NCBI GenBank assembly: GCA_020723805.1
Contig: DYID01000005.1
Span: 1 to 64,000, forward strand
Length of the DNA: 64,000 nucleotides
Source of the DNA: Anaerolinea sp.
GTDB taxonomy: Bacteria; Chloroflexota; Anaerolineae; Anaerolineales; Villigracilaceae
Reading direction: 5' to 3'
The position numbers and the translations under genes are program-made. The notes below the pieces were generated by a model, which saw only the letters and a list, made by a program, of their open reading frames with translations, searched no databases and was not told the origin of the DNA. Positions 8,746 to 18,078 of this stretch are shown piece by piece; position 1 is the first letter of the stretch, and each line of letters opens with the position of its first letter.

Positions 8746-9138
8746 TCATTTTTTCTTCAAACCTAAAAAAGCACGGGCAAAACGGCGAACGATTAGTGCG
8801 ATTTCAAGCGCTTCTTTTGCTTCGTCGGGAGTTGGTTGATTTCCCGGATAGCGGGTGCGTACCGCATAGCCGGATAACCTGCCCAGGTCTTCCTTCGTAA
8901 AGCCTGTAAGAATCCCTGCATCAGTGCAAAGCGTATTGAGTATCAATAAATCGTGCGTTTTGGGAAACTCAATGTCTCGTGAGACAAGGATTGCTTTGAA
9001 GTATTTCTCGGCGCATTGCTGACTATGGAAACAGGCGCCAATTGGAAGCGGTTTGTTTCGCCGCAAAGCGCTTTTTGCCAGGATTAAATCTTCTTCAGCG
9101 TATTCCACCCACTTTAACGCCTCATCCGTTTCGATCAT
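8746..9138 (-). CDS. HEPN domain protein
   Basis: The 130-residue helical protein fits the HEPN family by its opening (ALKWVEYAEEDLILAKSALR), the FHSQQCAEKYFKAILVSR segment and the PKTHDLLIL motif. The compact R-x4-6-H ribonuclease motif of toxin-type HEPN proteins is not clear (the nearest is R followed by seven residues and His), so nuclease activity is doubtful. Its start overlaps the 3' end of the nucleotidyltransferase gene by 17 bases, the standard layout of MNT-HEPN modules. Confidence 0.88.
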   Translation of the reverse strand: MIETDEALKWVEYAEEDLILAKSALRRNKPLPIGACFHSQQCAEKYFKAILVSRDIEFPKTHDLLILNTLCTDAGILTGFTKEDLGRLSGYAVRTRYPGNQPTPDEAKEALEIALIVRRFARAFLGLKKK

Positions 9139-9505
9139 AGAGCACCTTCCCCTTTTTCAAAATTTCGCGCATGAAGAAGTTACCCTTTTTCCCGGCTTCC
9201 GCTTTGATTTCTTTGGGCGTTTTTACGAGAATATCCACCGGAAATTGGCGTGGATAGAGGATATTGGAAACAGCCACATACCTGTCAATCTCTTTGGCTC
9301 GGGTTTTCATAATTACAAGCAGGTCCACATCGCTATCCGGCGTGGGATTTCCATACGCATACGACCCAAACAGAATGATCTTCTCGGGTTTGAGTTCATC
9401 CACAATCCGCTTGACAGCCTTAGGCAGTGTTTTGCTAACGGGAGGAAAACCCACAGGCTGAACCTTGCTTTTTATGGAAACCTTTACCGTTTTCATAGTT
9501 TCCAT
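9122..9505 (-). CDS. MNT-type minimal nucleotidyltransferase
   Basis: The protein of about 127 residues carries the nucleotidyltransferase signature GSYAYGNPTPDSDVDLLVI, with the GS pair and the DxD metal residues intact. In HEPN-MNT modules the MNT partner usually acts as antitoxin, sometimes by adding nucleotides to the HEPN protein. The start is uncertain: ATG codons at 9505 and 9496 and a TTG at 9520 are in frame, and none has a strong ribosome site. The downstream HEPN gene overlaps it. Confidence 0.88.
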   Translation of the reverse strand: METMKTVKVSIKSKVQPVGFPPVSKTLPKAVKRIVDELKPEKIILFGSYAYGNPTPDSDVDLLVIMKTRAKEIDRYVAVSNILYPRQFPVDILVKTPKEIKAEAGKKGNFFMREILKKGKVLYDRNG

Positions 9506-9543
9506 TGTACCATTTGCCAAACACCAGAAGGTGACAACCGCAT

Positions 9544-9581
9544 TGAGCCATCCGAGGTCTTTATGGACCTCGGATGGCTCA
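9544..9581. terminator. Long hairpin after nrdJ, possible terminator
   Basis: TGAGCCATCCGAGGTC and its exact complement form a 16-bp perfect stem around the loop TTTATG, six bases after the nrdJ stop. On the minus strand there is no T-run after the stem, so it may act as an RNA 3' stabiliser or a weak terminator. It also separates nrdJ from the MNT gene. Confidence 0.7.
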
Positions 9582-9586
9582 GACTG

Positions 9587-12500
9587 CTAGCACTCGCTAA
9601 ACCCGCAGGCGTAGCACTTGCGGCAGCCCTCCTCGTTGACCACGGCGGCTTCGCCGCATTCGGGACACAGGTCGCCGATGCGCATTTTTTGCGATAAGAC
9701 TTCCTCTTCGATGGTATGACTGCCGCCGTTGGTCTTTCCCTCATCAGGGCTGCTTCGCTTGTCTTCCAAGGCAGGCAGGGCGCCAGCCTTCTCGCGCAGG
9801 TACATATCCAGCACCTGACCGATACCGTCGGGCAGGGAACGCACACGGTTGGGACCCAGCCCCAGCGAGCGCCCGCCGCCGATTCCGCTCAATTGGCGCA
9901 CCACTTCGCGCAGGCGGTCGGTGGGCTTGATGGGCGAGGTCATGCGCAGGATGTAGGAGATGAGCCGCCCGATTGCCTCGGAGACAGCGGCAGTTTCGGA
10001 GCCTGCCTTGGCGGTGTTGATGAACGCCTCGAAGGGCTGCGCGCCGCCGTTTTCGTTGATGGTCACGAAGGCTTTCCCGACGGGGGTTTCCACGCTGTAG
10101 GTCTTGCCGGGCAGGGCGCGAGGACGCGGCTTCTTGGGGTCGTGGAAGAAGGTCGGGGCGAGTTCAGGCTTGGGAGCAGAAGCAGGCTGCGGCGGAGTCG
10201 GAAGCGCAGCGCCGCCGTCTTTCTTTTCTGCGGTGGCTTTCGTCTCCAGCACTACTTTGTCGCGCGAGCCGGTCACGTACACGGTAATCCCTTTGCAGCC
10301 GAGTTCCCACGCGAGCAGGTAAGCGGTGGCAACATCTTCGACAGTGGCGCCTTCGGGGAAGTTGATGGTCTTCGAGAGCGAGTTGTCCACAAATGCCTGC
10401 AAGGCGGCTTGCATACGGACGTGTTCTTCGGCGGTCACGTCGCTGGAGACGACGAAGGTGTTGCGGATGTGCGGAGGCAGGTCGTGGATGTGCTGGCAGG
10501 TGCCTTCGCGCATCACCTGTTCGACGATTTCCTGGCGCTTCTCTTCGCCGAGACCAAGTTTTTTGAGCGCCTCGTCGAAGCGCGGGCTGGCGTAGGTGAG
10601 CGTCAGGTCTTTGCCGTTATCGTTGACGTGGCGGATGTAGGCGAGGGCGAAGACGGGTTCGCAGCCGTAGCCTTCACAGCCGGCGACGGTGGCGATGGTG
10701 CCGGTCGGCGCGACGGTGGTCTGCGCGGCGTTGCGGATGCCGTGCTTTTTGATGCCCTCCACCACCGCCTCCCACTGGACCTGGGGCCTGCCCCAGTTAT
10801 GCTGATAGGGAATCAACGGCTGAGGCGGAGTCCAGGTCATGTTGTCCATGTCGTAGATGGAGCCTTCGATGGCGGGGAACGCGCCGCGCTCTTTGGCGAG
10901 TTCGATGCTGGTAAGCATGGCGTGGTAGCGGACAAATTCCATCACCTGCGAACCGAACTCCTGCCCTTCGGGTGAGCCGTAGCGCACGCCAACGTGGTAC
11001 ATCAGGTCTGCCAAGCCCATGATGCCCAGCCCGATGCGGCGGGCGCGCATGGCGGATTCGCGCAATTGCGGCACAGCCGGGACGTAGGCGTTGGCTTCGA
11101 CCACGTCATCGAGGAAGCGGGTGGCGGTGACCACGCTCTGGCGCAGCAGTTCCCAATCCACCGTACCGTCGGGTCCGCAGTGTTCGTTGAGGTTGACCGA
11201 GCCGAGACAGCAGTTTTCGTAAGGTCCGAGCCATTGTTCGCCGCATGGATTGGTCGACTCCAGCGGGTACAGGTGCGGGACGGGATTGGAGCGGTTGGCG
11301 GCGTCGAGGAAAAGCACGCCCGGCTCGCCGTTGTGATGCGCCTGTTTGACGATCTTGTCGAAGATGTCGCGCGCCCGCACCTTGCCATAAGTGATGATTT
11401 TGACGCCGGCGGCTTCGGCTTGTTCGAGCGTGCCGTTGAAGCCTTTGGCTTTGGCGTCCTTCGGGTCGGGGAAACGCAGTTCCCATTCCTTGTCTTCCTT
11501 CACGGCGCGCATGAAGGCGTCGGTGATGCCGACGGAGATGTTGAAGTTGGTGATGGAGTTTTCGTCGGTTTTGCAGGTGATGAATTCTTCCACGTCCGGG
11601 TGATCCACGCGCAGGACAGCCATGTTGGCACCGCGGCGGGTGTTATGGGTTACCATGCCATAAGCCAGATAGGTATGATTATCAGAAACTTCCAGGTCAA
11701 GCGTAAGAGACCTGCCCGCCTCTTCAACACCGCCAACTTCCACAAACCAGAATCCTTCGACGGAAGGTGCACTTTCAAACATCTCTGGATGTTCGGCTTT
11801 CAACAAGTCGTAACCGGAACGGGTTAAATTGCGGTCGCCGCGCATATAACGCAAAATCTGCTTTCGCAAGTGCGGCTCTGTAGCGCGGAAGTTAATGTTC
11901 CTTCCGCGTCCTCTCTTATCCACTTGTTCCAGAGTAATGGCATCCAAAACGGGCTGCAGCCAATATTTCGGGCTTGGCAATACATAAGATGACTCCCGCC
12001 TCAAATCGCTTTCCCAGGCATAGGCAGCCACAAAGCGCGAGCGGTGGTCACAGCCAATTTTTTCACGCCATGCACGCAATCCAATATTGGATGTAATTCG
12101 GATTTGATAAGTTTCCGAATCTCCCCAACGATCCAAGCCGGCGGACACGGTGCGGATATGTACAGGGCAGCCAAGACCAATCAACAACGTCGAAACCTCG
12201 CGCGCCAGACGGGAGGACGAAGTCGTCAAGGTGGGATAGCCATGCGTCAAAGTACCGTCAGCTTCGAACAGCCCACGCAGATATGCGCCGACAATATTTG
12301 CGGGCGATTGTCGAATCAAACGCGGAACAGATACCTCGCGGCTGGATTTCTTGCCCAATCCATTCAGGTGCAAAAATTCCTTCACTGCTCGATTATCCAT
12401 CACAAATGTCACCGAGCGGTCATTTGGCTTTTGCATTCGGTGCACATTGATGCCGAAAAGCCGATTCAACATGGCTGGCATTTCTTCCATCAGATAGGAG

Positions 12501-13552
12501 GAATGCGCAACGCTTACTCCGACGCGTTGATCATCCTCACCCTGCGCTACAAACCCATCCCCAGCCAGGTAACCCAGGAAGAACGCCAGTTCTTCATCCA
12601 AAATGGAAGGCAGGTTTGGCATCACCTGATTGCCATGTTTTTGGGCAGGTTTTTTCAATACTTGCAGGGAACCGCTATGTTCGCCAAGCCGTACGACAAT
12701 CCAATCCCCTTTGACAAGGTCTTGAATTTCCTTCCATTGCGGACCTGCATCGGTCATCACTTTCACTTTGTGGTTGGGTGTGCCGGTAATGCTCAAACCT
12801 TCACGGGTATGGACGCGCAACACATCAGCAATGCCGTTATTGAATCCGCGCGGCGAAACTTTCGTGCCTTCATCCGTGGGAACGGAAAGCCGATGTTCCT
12901 GCCAGCCAGAGAGATTTGCATCTACGATTTCGTCCAACCGTAACAAGCCTTTATTTGTGAACACCAATGTTTCCGGCAACAGACAGCCGCCTTGCGCGAT
13001 CTCCCCGAAGGCGTGATCATAGACGCGCAGGAAGCCGACCGGTCCCGTTGCCTGACCGGCGGAAGTATGCACCATCGCGCCTTTGGGGCGCAGACGCGAA
13101 AAGGAAAAGCCGTTGCCGCCGCCCGTCTGTTGGATGAGCGCGGCGTCGCGCAATGTTTGAAAGATGCCGGCCGAGTCGCGTCCCATGTCGTCGGTGATGG
13201 GCAGGACAAAACAAGCCGCCAGCTGACCGAGCGGCGTGCCGGCGCCGGTAAAGGTGGGAGAGTTGGGGAAGAACTTCTTGCTGGAAAGCAGGTGATAGTA
13301 TTCGACGGCGCGCGCATGAACGTCATCTCCCCATTGTGCCTCCACCTTGGCAACATGCCAGGCAACACGCCAGAACATTTCTTCGACGGTTTCAACCGGC
13401 TTGCCATCCTCTCCGCGGCGGACGTAACGCCGCATCAGCACCTGACGGGCGTTTTCGGTCAGGTGCGCTTTGGGAAGCCCCGCCGGCAGGGGAGGCGTGG
13501 GAAGTAATCCGTGTTTTGATTGGTCGCTGGTGGTGACGGGTTTGTCTGCCAT
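9587..13552 (-). CDS. nrdJ: Adenosylcobalamin-dependent (class II) ribonucleotide reductase with intein
   Basis: The precursor is 1321 residues; removing the 448-residue intein leaves an 873-residue reductase, normal for the family. It makes deoxyribonucleotides from ribonucleotides with a B12-generated thiyl radical, independent of oxygen. The substrate-loop and active-site motifs are present, including STNPCGE (about spliced residues 318-324) and [12 protein letters not shown]. The C-terminus has zinc/redox cysteines ([18 protein letters not shown]). The ATG at 13552 has GAGGAG 8 bases upstream; a longer in-frame extension to 13711 is not family-like. The upstream gene is nrdR, its expected repressor. 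Confidence 0.96.
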   Translation of the reverse strand: MADKPVTTSDQSKHGLLPTPPLPAGLPKAHLTENARQVLMRRYVRRGEDGKPVETVEEMFWRVAWHVAKVEAQWGDDVHARAVEYYHLLSSKKFFPNSPTFTGAGTPLGQLAACFVLPITDDMGRDSAGIFQTLRDAALIQQTGGGNGFSFSRLRPKGAMVHTSAGQATGPVGFLRVYDHAFGEIAQGGCLLPETLVFTNKGLLRLDEIVDANLSGWQEHRLSVPTDEGTKVSPRGFNNGIADVLRVHTREGLSITGTPNHKVKVMTDAGPQWKEIQDLVKGDWIVVRLGEHSGSLQVLKKPAQKHGNQVMPNLPSILDEELAFFLGYLAGDGFVAQGEDDQRVGVSVAHSSYLMEEMPAMLNRLFGINVHRMQKPNDRSVTFVMDNRAVKEFLHLNGLGKKSSREVSVPRLIRQSPANIVGAYLRGLFEADGTLTHGYPTLTTSSSRLAREVSTLLIGLGCPVHIRTVSAGLDRWGDSETYQIRITSNIGLRAWREKIGCDHRSRFVAAYAWESDLRRESSYVLPSPKYWLQPVLDAITLEQVDKRGRGRNINFRATEPHLRKQILRYMRGDRNLTRSGYDLLKAEHPEMFESAPSVEGFWFVEVGGVEEAGRSLTLDLEVSDNHTYLAYGMVTHNTRRGANMAVLRVDHPDVEEFITCKTDENSITNFNISVGITDAFMRAVKEDKEWELRFPDPKDAKAKGFNGTLEQAEAAGVKIITYGKVRARDIFDKIVKQAHHNGEPGVLFLDAANRSNPVPHLYPLESTNPCGEQWLGPYENCCLGSVNLNEHCGPDGTVDWELLRQSVVTATRFLDDVVEANAYVPAVPQLRESAMRARRIGLGIMGLADLMYHVGVRYGSPEGQEFGSQVMEFVRYHAMLTSIELAKERGAFPAIEGSIYDMDNMTWTPPQPLIPYQHNWGRPQVQWEAVVEGIKKHGIRNAAQTTVAPTGTIATVAGCEGYGCEPVFALAYIRHVNDNGKDLTLTYASPRFDEALKKLGLGEEKRQEIVEQVMREGTCQHIHDLPPHIRNTFVVSSDVTAEEHVRMQAALQAFVDNSLSKTINFPEGATVEDVATAYLLAWELGCKGITVYVTGSRDKVVLETKATAEKKDGGAALPTPPQPASAPKPELAPTFFHDPKKPRPRALPGKTYSVETPVGKAFVTINENGGAQPFEAFINTAKAGSETAAVSEAIGRLISYILRMTSPIKPTDRLREVVRQLSGIGGGRSLGLGPNRVRSLPDGIGQVLDMYLREKAGALPALEDKRSSPDEGKTNGGSHTIEEEVLSQKMRIGDLCPECGEAAVVNEEGCRKCYACGFSEC
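11642..12985 (-). mobile_element. LAGLIDADG intein in nrdJ (448 aa)
   Basis: The insert starts at Cys190 of the precursor ([15 protein letters not shown]) and ends GMVTHN, followed by Thr as the +1 residue. It splits the conserved stretch AQGG/TRRGANM. Splicing blocks are present: block A with Cys1, block B with TGTPNH (T69, H72 of the intein), and the C-terminal His-Asn. Two homing endonuclease motifs, [10 protein letters not shown] (135-144) and [10 protein letters not shown] (235-244), both keep their acidic residue. The element therefore looks able both to splice and to home. Confidence 0.96.
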
Positions 13553-13588
13553 GATTGATACTCCTCTAAGTGATTTTGAGACAAATAG

Positions 13589-13632
13589 CGGCAGTGACCT
13601 CCTCCCCGCCCTGGGAGGAAGATGCACTGCCG
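13589..13632. promoter_or_regulatory. Hairpin between nrdR and nrdJ
   Basis: CGGCAGTG and CACTGCCG form an 8-bp outer stem; inside it CCTCC and GGAGG can pair. It lies between the nrdR stop and the nrdJ start and ends about 37 bases before the nrdJ ATG. There is no T-run. It could attenuate, process or stabilise the mRNA. It is too small and lacks the conserved core for a cobalamin riboswitch. Confidence 0.5.
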
Positions 13633-13637
13633 GTGAA

Positions 13638-14087
13638 TTAGCCTTCGAGCAAACGGTTGATTTCGTCGCGCACGGAGTGGAGATCGTCCAGCCCCAGGTA
13701 CACGATGGCATAACGAATGTATGCCACCTGGTCGGTCTCTTTCAGGACCTGCATGACCAGGTCTCCCACCACGCGGGAGGAGACCTCCGCCTTGCCCATC
13801 TTCTGCAATTGCGCCTCGACCTGCCCGATCATGCGTTCGATGTCGGCGGCGGAGACGGGGCGTTTGGCGCAGGAAATGCGAATGCCCCGCGCCAGTTTTT
13901 CGCGGTCGAATTCCTCGCGCGAGCCGTCCTGTTTGATGATGAGCGGTGTTGCCAGGATGGGTCGCTCGTAGGTACTGAAGCGTTGACCGCAATTGAAGCA
14001 CTCGCGCCGCCGGCGGATTCCGCCGTGACTGTCGTGAGAGGTATCGAGCACTTTAGAGTCGTGATGCTGGCAGTAAGGGCATCGCAT
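13638..14087 (-). CDS. nrdR: Transcriptional repressor NrdR
   Basis: The 149-residue protein has the N-terminal zinc ribbon (MRCPYC...CFNCGQRF) and the ATP-cone domain (about 45-135) that senses ATP/dATP. NrdR represses ribonucleotide reductase genes when dATP is high. The ATG at 14087 is taken because the zinc ribbon begins there. It lies 85 bases upstream of nrdJ in the same direction. I did not find a convincing pair of NrdR boxes in 14088-14270. Confidence 0.96.
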   Translation of the reverse strand: MRCPYCQHHDSKVLDTSHDSHGGIRRRRECFNCGQRFSTYERPILATPLIIKQDGSREEFDREKLARGIRISCAKRPVSAADIERMIGQVEAQLQKMGKAEVSSRVVGDLVMQVLKETDQVAYIRYAIVYLGLDDLHSVRDEINRLLEG

Positions 14088-14270
14088 TGGGAAAAGAGTC
14101 ACTCCATTTTTAGAACATTTGTGTCCGCCATCTGTGGGCGTTAGCGCACTGCATCCCCGTACATCTGGCTGTTGCAGGGGGCATTGTAGCACGGAGGCGC
14201 ACCTCCCTCAAGAGGACGCAAGGGGGATTTGTCTTAAAATATCCCAGCCATTTTTGCCGCCTCCTTATTT

Positions 14271-14290
14271 GGAACGTTAGAGAACGTCCC
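14271..14290. repeat. Short hairpin repeat, GTTAGAGAAC core (copy 1)
   Basis: GGAACGTTAGAGAACGTCCC is a near-perfect hairpin with core GTTAGAGAAC. The same core occurs at 39203-39224, 39245-39262 and 42862-42881. It lies in the gap upstream of nrdR. Confidence 0.6.
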
Positions 14291-14359
14291 TTACACGCGG
14301 CGGGACTGCTATGTACCAGCGAACGCCCAAACGTTCAGTTTCCAACCATTTTCTATTTT

Positions 14360-15196
14360 CTACGATTCCTGGTCGAGCCGGCGCAGGAAGTTCAAAACAA
14401 AGGCGTTGAATTCCTCTGCGTTCGATTGATGCGGCACGTGACCAGCGCGGAGGCTGACCCCTTCTGCGCGCGGCATGGCGTCCACCAGTTTGGGGAAGGA
14501 AGAGGGCGACAACGTCTGGTCACGGTCACCCCAAAGGACGAGGGTAGGCAACGAAATGGATGGTAAAAATTCCGTGAGGTCGGCAATGACGTTGGGGAGG
14601 TTATAGACGCCGGGCGCCGTGCGGGTGTAATCGAGGGCGGTCTGGGCGCGGATGTGTTCCGGCAAAGAATGCAGGGCGCCGGCGCTGTGTCCCATGGCGC
14701 GGCTGGTGATGTCTATGATGACGCGGAACATCCATTGCGGGGTGCGTTCGGCAATGACACCCCGCAGGTTGCGGTTGCTGTAGGAGCGGCGGAGAAGCGG
14801 GGGAAGTTGCAGGCGTGAGTAAAATGGACTGACGAGGACCAAGCCGCGGGTCCAGGCGGAGAAGCGGCGGGCATATTCCAGCGCGAGGTATCCGCCCAGG
14901 GAATGTCCGATGAGGATGGCGGGTTCGGTCAGGCGCAGGGAGGTGATCCAATGCAGGAAATGCTCGAACAGCCATTCGATGTGATAGGCGCGCGAGGGGG
15001 GCTTGGGACTGTCGCCGTGACCGAGCAGGTCGAGCGCATAAGAGGCGTAGCCGTTCTCGGTAAGTGCGGGGATGAGTTCATCCCAGTCATGCAGAGAGGC
15101 GGCAATGCCATGGATCATGACGATGGGCTTGCCGCTGCCCTGTTGGACGTAATTTGCAGTTGTGGGAATGATTATTTCATTTGTCGTACTTTTCAT
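14360..15196 (-). CDS. Alpha/beta hydrolase
   Basis: The 278-residue protein has a complete alpha/beta-hydrolase fold: oxyanion region MIHGIAASLHDW, nucleophile elbow GHSLGG (Ser99), acid in LWGDRDQTLSP and catalytic His in LRAGHVPHQSN. No signal peptide is present. Its start overlaps the 3' end of the upstream hydrolase/ligase fusion gene by 20 bases, so the two are cotranslated. An esterase or thioesterase acting with the ligase is likely, but the substrate is unknown. Confidence 0.9.
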   Translation of the reverse strand: MKSTTNEIIIPTTANYVQQGSGKPIVMIHGIAASLHDWDELIPALTENGYASYALDLLGHGDSPKPPSRAYHIEWLFEHFLHWITSLRLTEPAILIGHSLGGYLALEYARRFSAWTRGLVLVSPFYSRLQLPPLLRRSYSNRNLRGVIAERTPQWMFRVIIDITSRAMGHSAGALHSLPEHIRAQTALDYTRTAPGVYNLPNVIADLTEFLPSISLPTLVLWGDRDQTLSPSSFPKLVDAMPRAEGVSLRAGHVPHQSNAEEFNAFVLNFLRRLDQES

Positions 15197-17645
15197 ATCT
15201 TCTGACTAACTCTCTTCTCAAGACTTTGCCGATGAAGGTGCGCGGGAAATCGTCCAGGAAGAAGACGAAGCGCGGCACGAGGTAGGCGGGCAGACGCCGC
15301 TTGCAGTAGGCAATGACGGCGCTGGGCGAGGGGGCATCTTTGCCGGCGATGATGAAGGCAAAGGGATGCCCCGCCACGGCGGTGACCGCCACTTCCTTCA
15401 CCTGCGGAATTTCGTAGATGACCTCCTCCACGTCGCGCGGGAAGGCGGGCTTTTTGACTTTGTTGGGGTACCACATATCCGCCTTGCGGGCGATGATGCG
15501 GACGTAGCCGTCTTCGTCTGCCTGGGCAATGTCGCCGGTGAGGAGCCAGCCGTCGTCGGTGAGGACTTCAGCGGTGGCTTGCGGATTCCGCCAGTAACCC
15601 ATCATCACCTGCGGACCGCGCACCGCCAGTTCGCCAATCTGCCCCGGCTTGACATCCTTGCGGCGGTTGGTCAGGTCCACGATGCGGCTTTCGGTGGAGG
15701 GAAGGGGGATACCGATGGTGCCAACTTTGCGGTCTCCGTTGAGCGGGTTGGCATGTGTGACCGGCGAGGCTTCGGTCAGCCCGTAGCCTTCGACGAGTTT
15801 GCCGCGCGTCAATTTTTCGAACGCTTCCTGCACTTCGACCGGCAGCGGCGCAGACCCGCTGATGCAGGCTTTGATGGATTGAATGCCATACTTGCGCACG
15901 CCGCGGAAGTTGTTGATGGCAACAAACATGTTCGGCGAGCCGGGGAAAATGGTGGGCTTGTATTTTTTGATGGCTTTCAGCACGTCCAGCGTTTGAAACT
16001 GCGTCTTCAGAATCATCGCCGCGCCCACCGAAACCGGGACGTTCATGGCGGTCGTCAACCCGTAACTATGAAAGATAGGCACCACGCACAGGAAGCGCTC
16101 GCGTCCTTCCACTGCGCCCGGCAGCCAATGACGGGTTTGCAGGGCATTCGCCACCAGGTTGCGGTGCGAAAGCATCACACCCTTCGATTGGGCAGTCGTT
16201 CCGCCGGTGTATTGAATCACCGCCAAGTCCTCCGGCGTCACTTCCACCGTCGGCGATTTGGCGCTCTTGCCGCCCAAAAAGTCGCCCCAGCGGACGGCGT
16301 TGCGCAGTCCATAGGCGCGGTTGCGCCAATGCGAAATCAGATACTTGGGCAGAGAAAGGTACTCCGCCGGGTCGGTCAGGATGATATGCGGAATCCCGCA
16401 GGCTTCCTGAATTTGCTTTGCCAGCCCCGCCCACATCGAGAGCGTCACCAAGGCGCTGGCTTCCGCATCCCGCACCTGGCGCACGATTTCTTCCGGCTCG
16501 ATGACCGGCGGCACAAAGACCGCCGCCGCGCCGGCTTTCATCGTCCCAAAGAAACCAATCACCATTTGCGGGACATTCGGTAACAGCAACACCACCCGCG
16601 CCCCCTTCCCTACTCCCAGCGAGAGCAGGGCATTGGCAAAGCGGTTTGCTTCACGGTTCAGGCGGCGGTACGACATGCGGCTCCCCTCGAAATAAATCGC
16701 CGGGCGGGAGGAAAACCGCCGCACCGCCGAACGCAGCAGGTGATGCAGAGGGATGTTCGGCACGCCCACCGTGTACGGGACGCCGGGTTCGTAATGTTCC
16801 AGCCAGGGACGTTCCCGGCGCAGAGCGTCGCGCCCGCCTTTTTTCTTTTTGGAATCGCTGACCGATTCCCGCCACGAGCGTTGACCTTCGCCGGAGAGGA
16901 ATCGTGCGATGGAGCGATTCACCGCCTCCCGCCGCTCCAGCATGACCATGTGACCTGATACGCCGATATCAGCCTCTTCCGCCCCGGGAATGGATTCTGT
17001 CACCTTCTCGAACAGCGGACGCTCGAACACCAAGTCGCGGTGACCGCGGATGACCAGCGTCGGCACTTCGAGTTGGGTGAACCGTTCCCAGCCCCGCCAG
17101 CGCGACATATTCTCGTGATAGAACTTTTTCAGCGCGTGCGGCGGCGCATGAAGCCATGAACGCGTGAACGGACCGATCAGCCTCAACAACCAAACCGGCA
17201 AACTCAACCCCAGCCGAAAGAGCGGATTGAGTTTGAACTCGCCAGCCGTCGCAATCAGAATCAACCGTTCGATGCGGTCGGGATGTTTGAGGGCATATTC
17301 GGTGACAATCGCGCCGCCGAAGGAATGTCCCACCAGCACGATCTTCCCCTTGACCTTCAACAGCGTCAGCGCCGTTTCCAAATCCTCGACCATCTGAGGC
17401 ATCTCGTAGCCGCGCCCCGGTTTATCGGAAAGACCGTGTCCGCGCAGGTCGAGGGCAATGACGCGGTTTTCCACCGCGAACTCTTGCACCTGGTACTGCC
17501 ACTGCTCCGCCTTGCCGCCGAAGCCGTGAATGAAAACGAACGTCCGCTGGGGGTGGTCCGGCGAAACGTCAATCGCCGAAAGCCTCACCAGCGGGTTGGT
17601 CGAGACGCGCACTTCGTGACGGTAGAGGTCGAGGTCAATGTCCAT
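15177..17645 (-). CDS. Alpha/beta hydrolase-acyl-CoA ligase fusion
   Basis: The 822-residue protein joins two enzymes. Residues 1-260 form an alpha/beta hydrolase (VGHSFGG, Ser108; acid in IRGHRDLVFE; His in VSGHMVML). A basic linker (KKKKGGRD, about 265-285) leads to an AMP-forming acyl-CoA synthetase (about 300-822) with YTGGTTAQSKGVMLSH, EGYGLTEASP and WLLTGD, ending with the catalytic lysine region FIGKVLRREL. The usual ligase signature near the hinge is altered (RKADMWYPNKVKK). The protein could release an acyl chain and re-activate it as CoA ester. No ribosome site precedes the ATG; see the promoter at 17652-17680. Confidence 0.9.
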   Translation of the reverse strand: MDIDLDLYRHEVRVSTNPLVRLSAIDVSPDHPQRTFVFIHGFGGKAEQWQYQVQEFAVENRVIALDLRGHGLSDKPGRGYEMPQMVEDLETALTLLKVKGKIVLVGHSFGGAIVTEYALKHPDRIERLILIATAGEFKLNPLFRLGLSLPVWLLRLIGPFTRSWLHAPPHALKKFYHENMSRWRGWERFTQLEVPTLVIRGHRDLVFERPLFEKVTESIPGAEEADIGVSGHMVMLERREAVNRSIARFLSGEGQRSWRESVSDSKKKKGGRDALRRERPWLEHYEPGVPYTVGVPNIPLHHLLRSAVRRFSSRPAIYFEGSRMSYRRLNREANRFANALLSLGVGKGARVVLLLPNVPQMVIGFFGTMKAGAAAVFVPPVIEPEEIVRQVRDAEASALVTLSMWAGLAKQIQEACGIPHIILTDPAEYLSLPKYLISHWRNRAYGLRNAVRWGDFLGGKSAKSPTVEVTPEDLAVIQYTGGTTAQSKGVMLSHRNLVANALQTRHWLPGAVEGRERFLCVVPIFHSYGLTTAMNVPVSVGAAMILKTQFQTLDVLKAIKKYKPTIFPGSPNMFVAINNFRGVRKYGIQSIKACISGSAPLPVEVQEAFEKLTRGKLVEGYGLTEASPVTHANPLNGDRKVGTIGIPLPSTESRIVDLTNRRKDVKPGQIGELAVRGPQVMMGYWRNPQATAEVLTDDGWLLTGDIAQADEDGYVRIIARKADMWYPNKVKKPAFPRDVEEVIYEIPQVKEVAVTAVAGHPFAFIIAGKDAPSPSAVIAYCKRRLPAYLVPRFVFFLDDFPRTFIGKVLRRELVRRYEKYDK

Positions 17646-17651
17646 GCAAAG

Positions 17652-17680
17652 AGTGTACAGGAGGTGACATCAATTGTCAA
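17652..17680 (-). promoter_or_regulatory. Sigma70-type promoter, probably giving a leaderless mRNA
   Basis: On the minus strand TTGACA (17680-17675) and TACACT (17657-17652) are separated by 17 bases. Transcription would start 6-8 bases downstream, at or next to the ATG at 17645. The fusion gene has no Shine-Dalgarno sequence, which agrees with a leaderless transcript. Confidence 0.6.
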
Positions 17681-17730
17681 TTTTTGTCAACCGCCAAAAT
17701 CATGGGCAGCATGGTTTTCTCATTTTCAAC

Positions 17731-17791
17731 ACGGATGTCGCGGATTTAGCGGATTTCGCCGATGTTTTTCAAAAAAATCCGCGCCATCCGT
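17731..17791. repeat. Inverted repeat, ACGGATG...CATCCGT type
   Basis: ACGGATGTCGCGGATTT and AAATCCGCGCCATCCGT are inverted complements with one mismatch, separated by 27 bases. It resembles the GGACGC repeat at 1634-1705 in size and layout but not in exact sequence. It lies in the gene-free stretch 17646-18078. Confidence 0.65.
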
Positions 17792-17884
17792 CTAATCAAT
17801 ACTTTGCAGTCTGTTTTGCAATCTACGAGAGGATAAAATTTTTATAGATAACGTGTGTTCGGGACAATGGATGTGTTTACGTGT

Positions 17885-17915
17885 TTTCACGGAATCTTCC
17901 GTTCGTTCCGTGAAA
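17885..17915. repeat. Perfect hairpin in the 17646-18078 gap
   Basis: TTTCACGGAA and TTCCGTGAAA form a 10-bp perfect stem around an 11-base loop. No T-run follows directly. The rest of the 17646-18078 gap holds the promoter above, the inverted repeat at 17731-17791 and AT-rich sequence before the HTH gene; no ORF with gene-like features was found there. Confidence 0.55.
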
Positions 17916-18078
17916 CTTGTGCTGAGCTTATCGAGGCATCCGCGTTCCCAAATGTCTTTATCCCGAATTGACGTTAGATACGGACATTCGAGTATCTATG
18001 CCCGCCAGGTGATAACCCATTAACGAGAAAAATTCGATCGCCGGCCAATTCTCCATAGGATGCAAGAAAGGAAAAGAT

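Noticed and set aside
12044-12943. A 299-codon plus-strand ORF opposite the intein
   Set aside because: Overlaps the intein coding strand, whose motifs are complete; no ribosome site or family pattern.
13553-13637. Cobalamin riboswitch upstream of nrdJ
   Set aside because: The gap is too short (85 bases) and has no B12-box-like segment; only a simple hairpin is present.
13553-13711. N-terminal extension of nrdJ in frame
   Set aside because: The extra 53 residues are not family-like and the ATG at 13552 has a good ribosome site.
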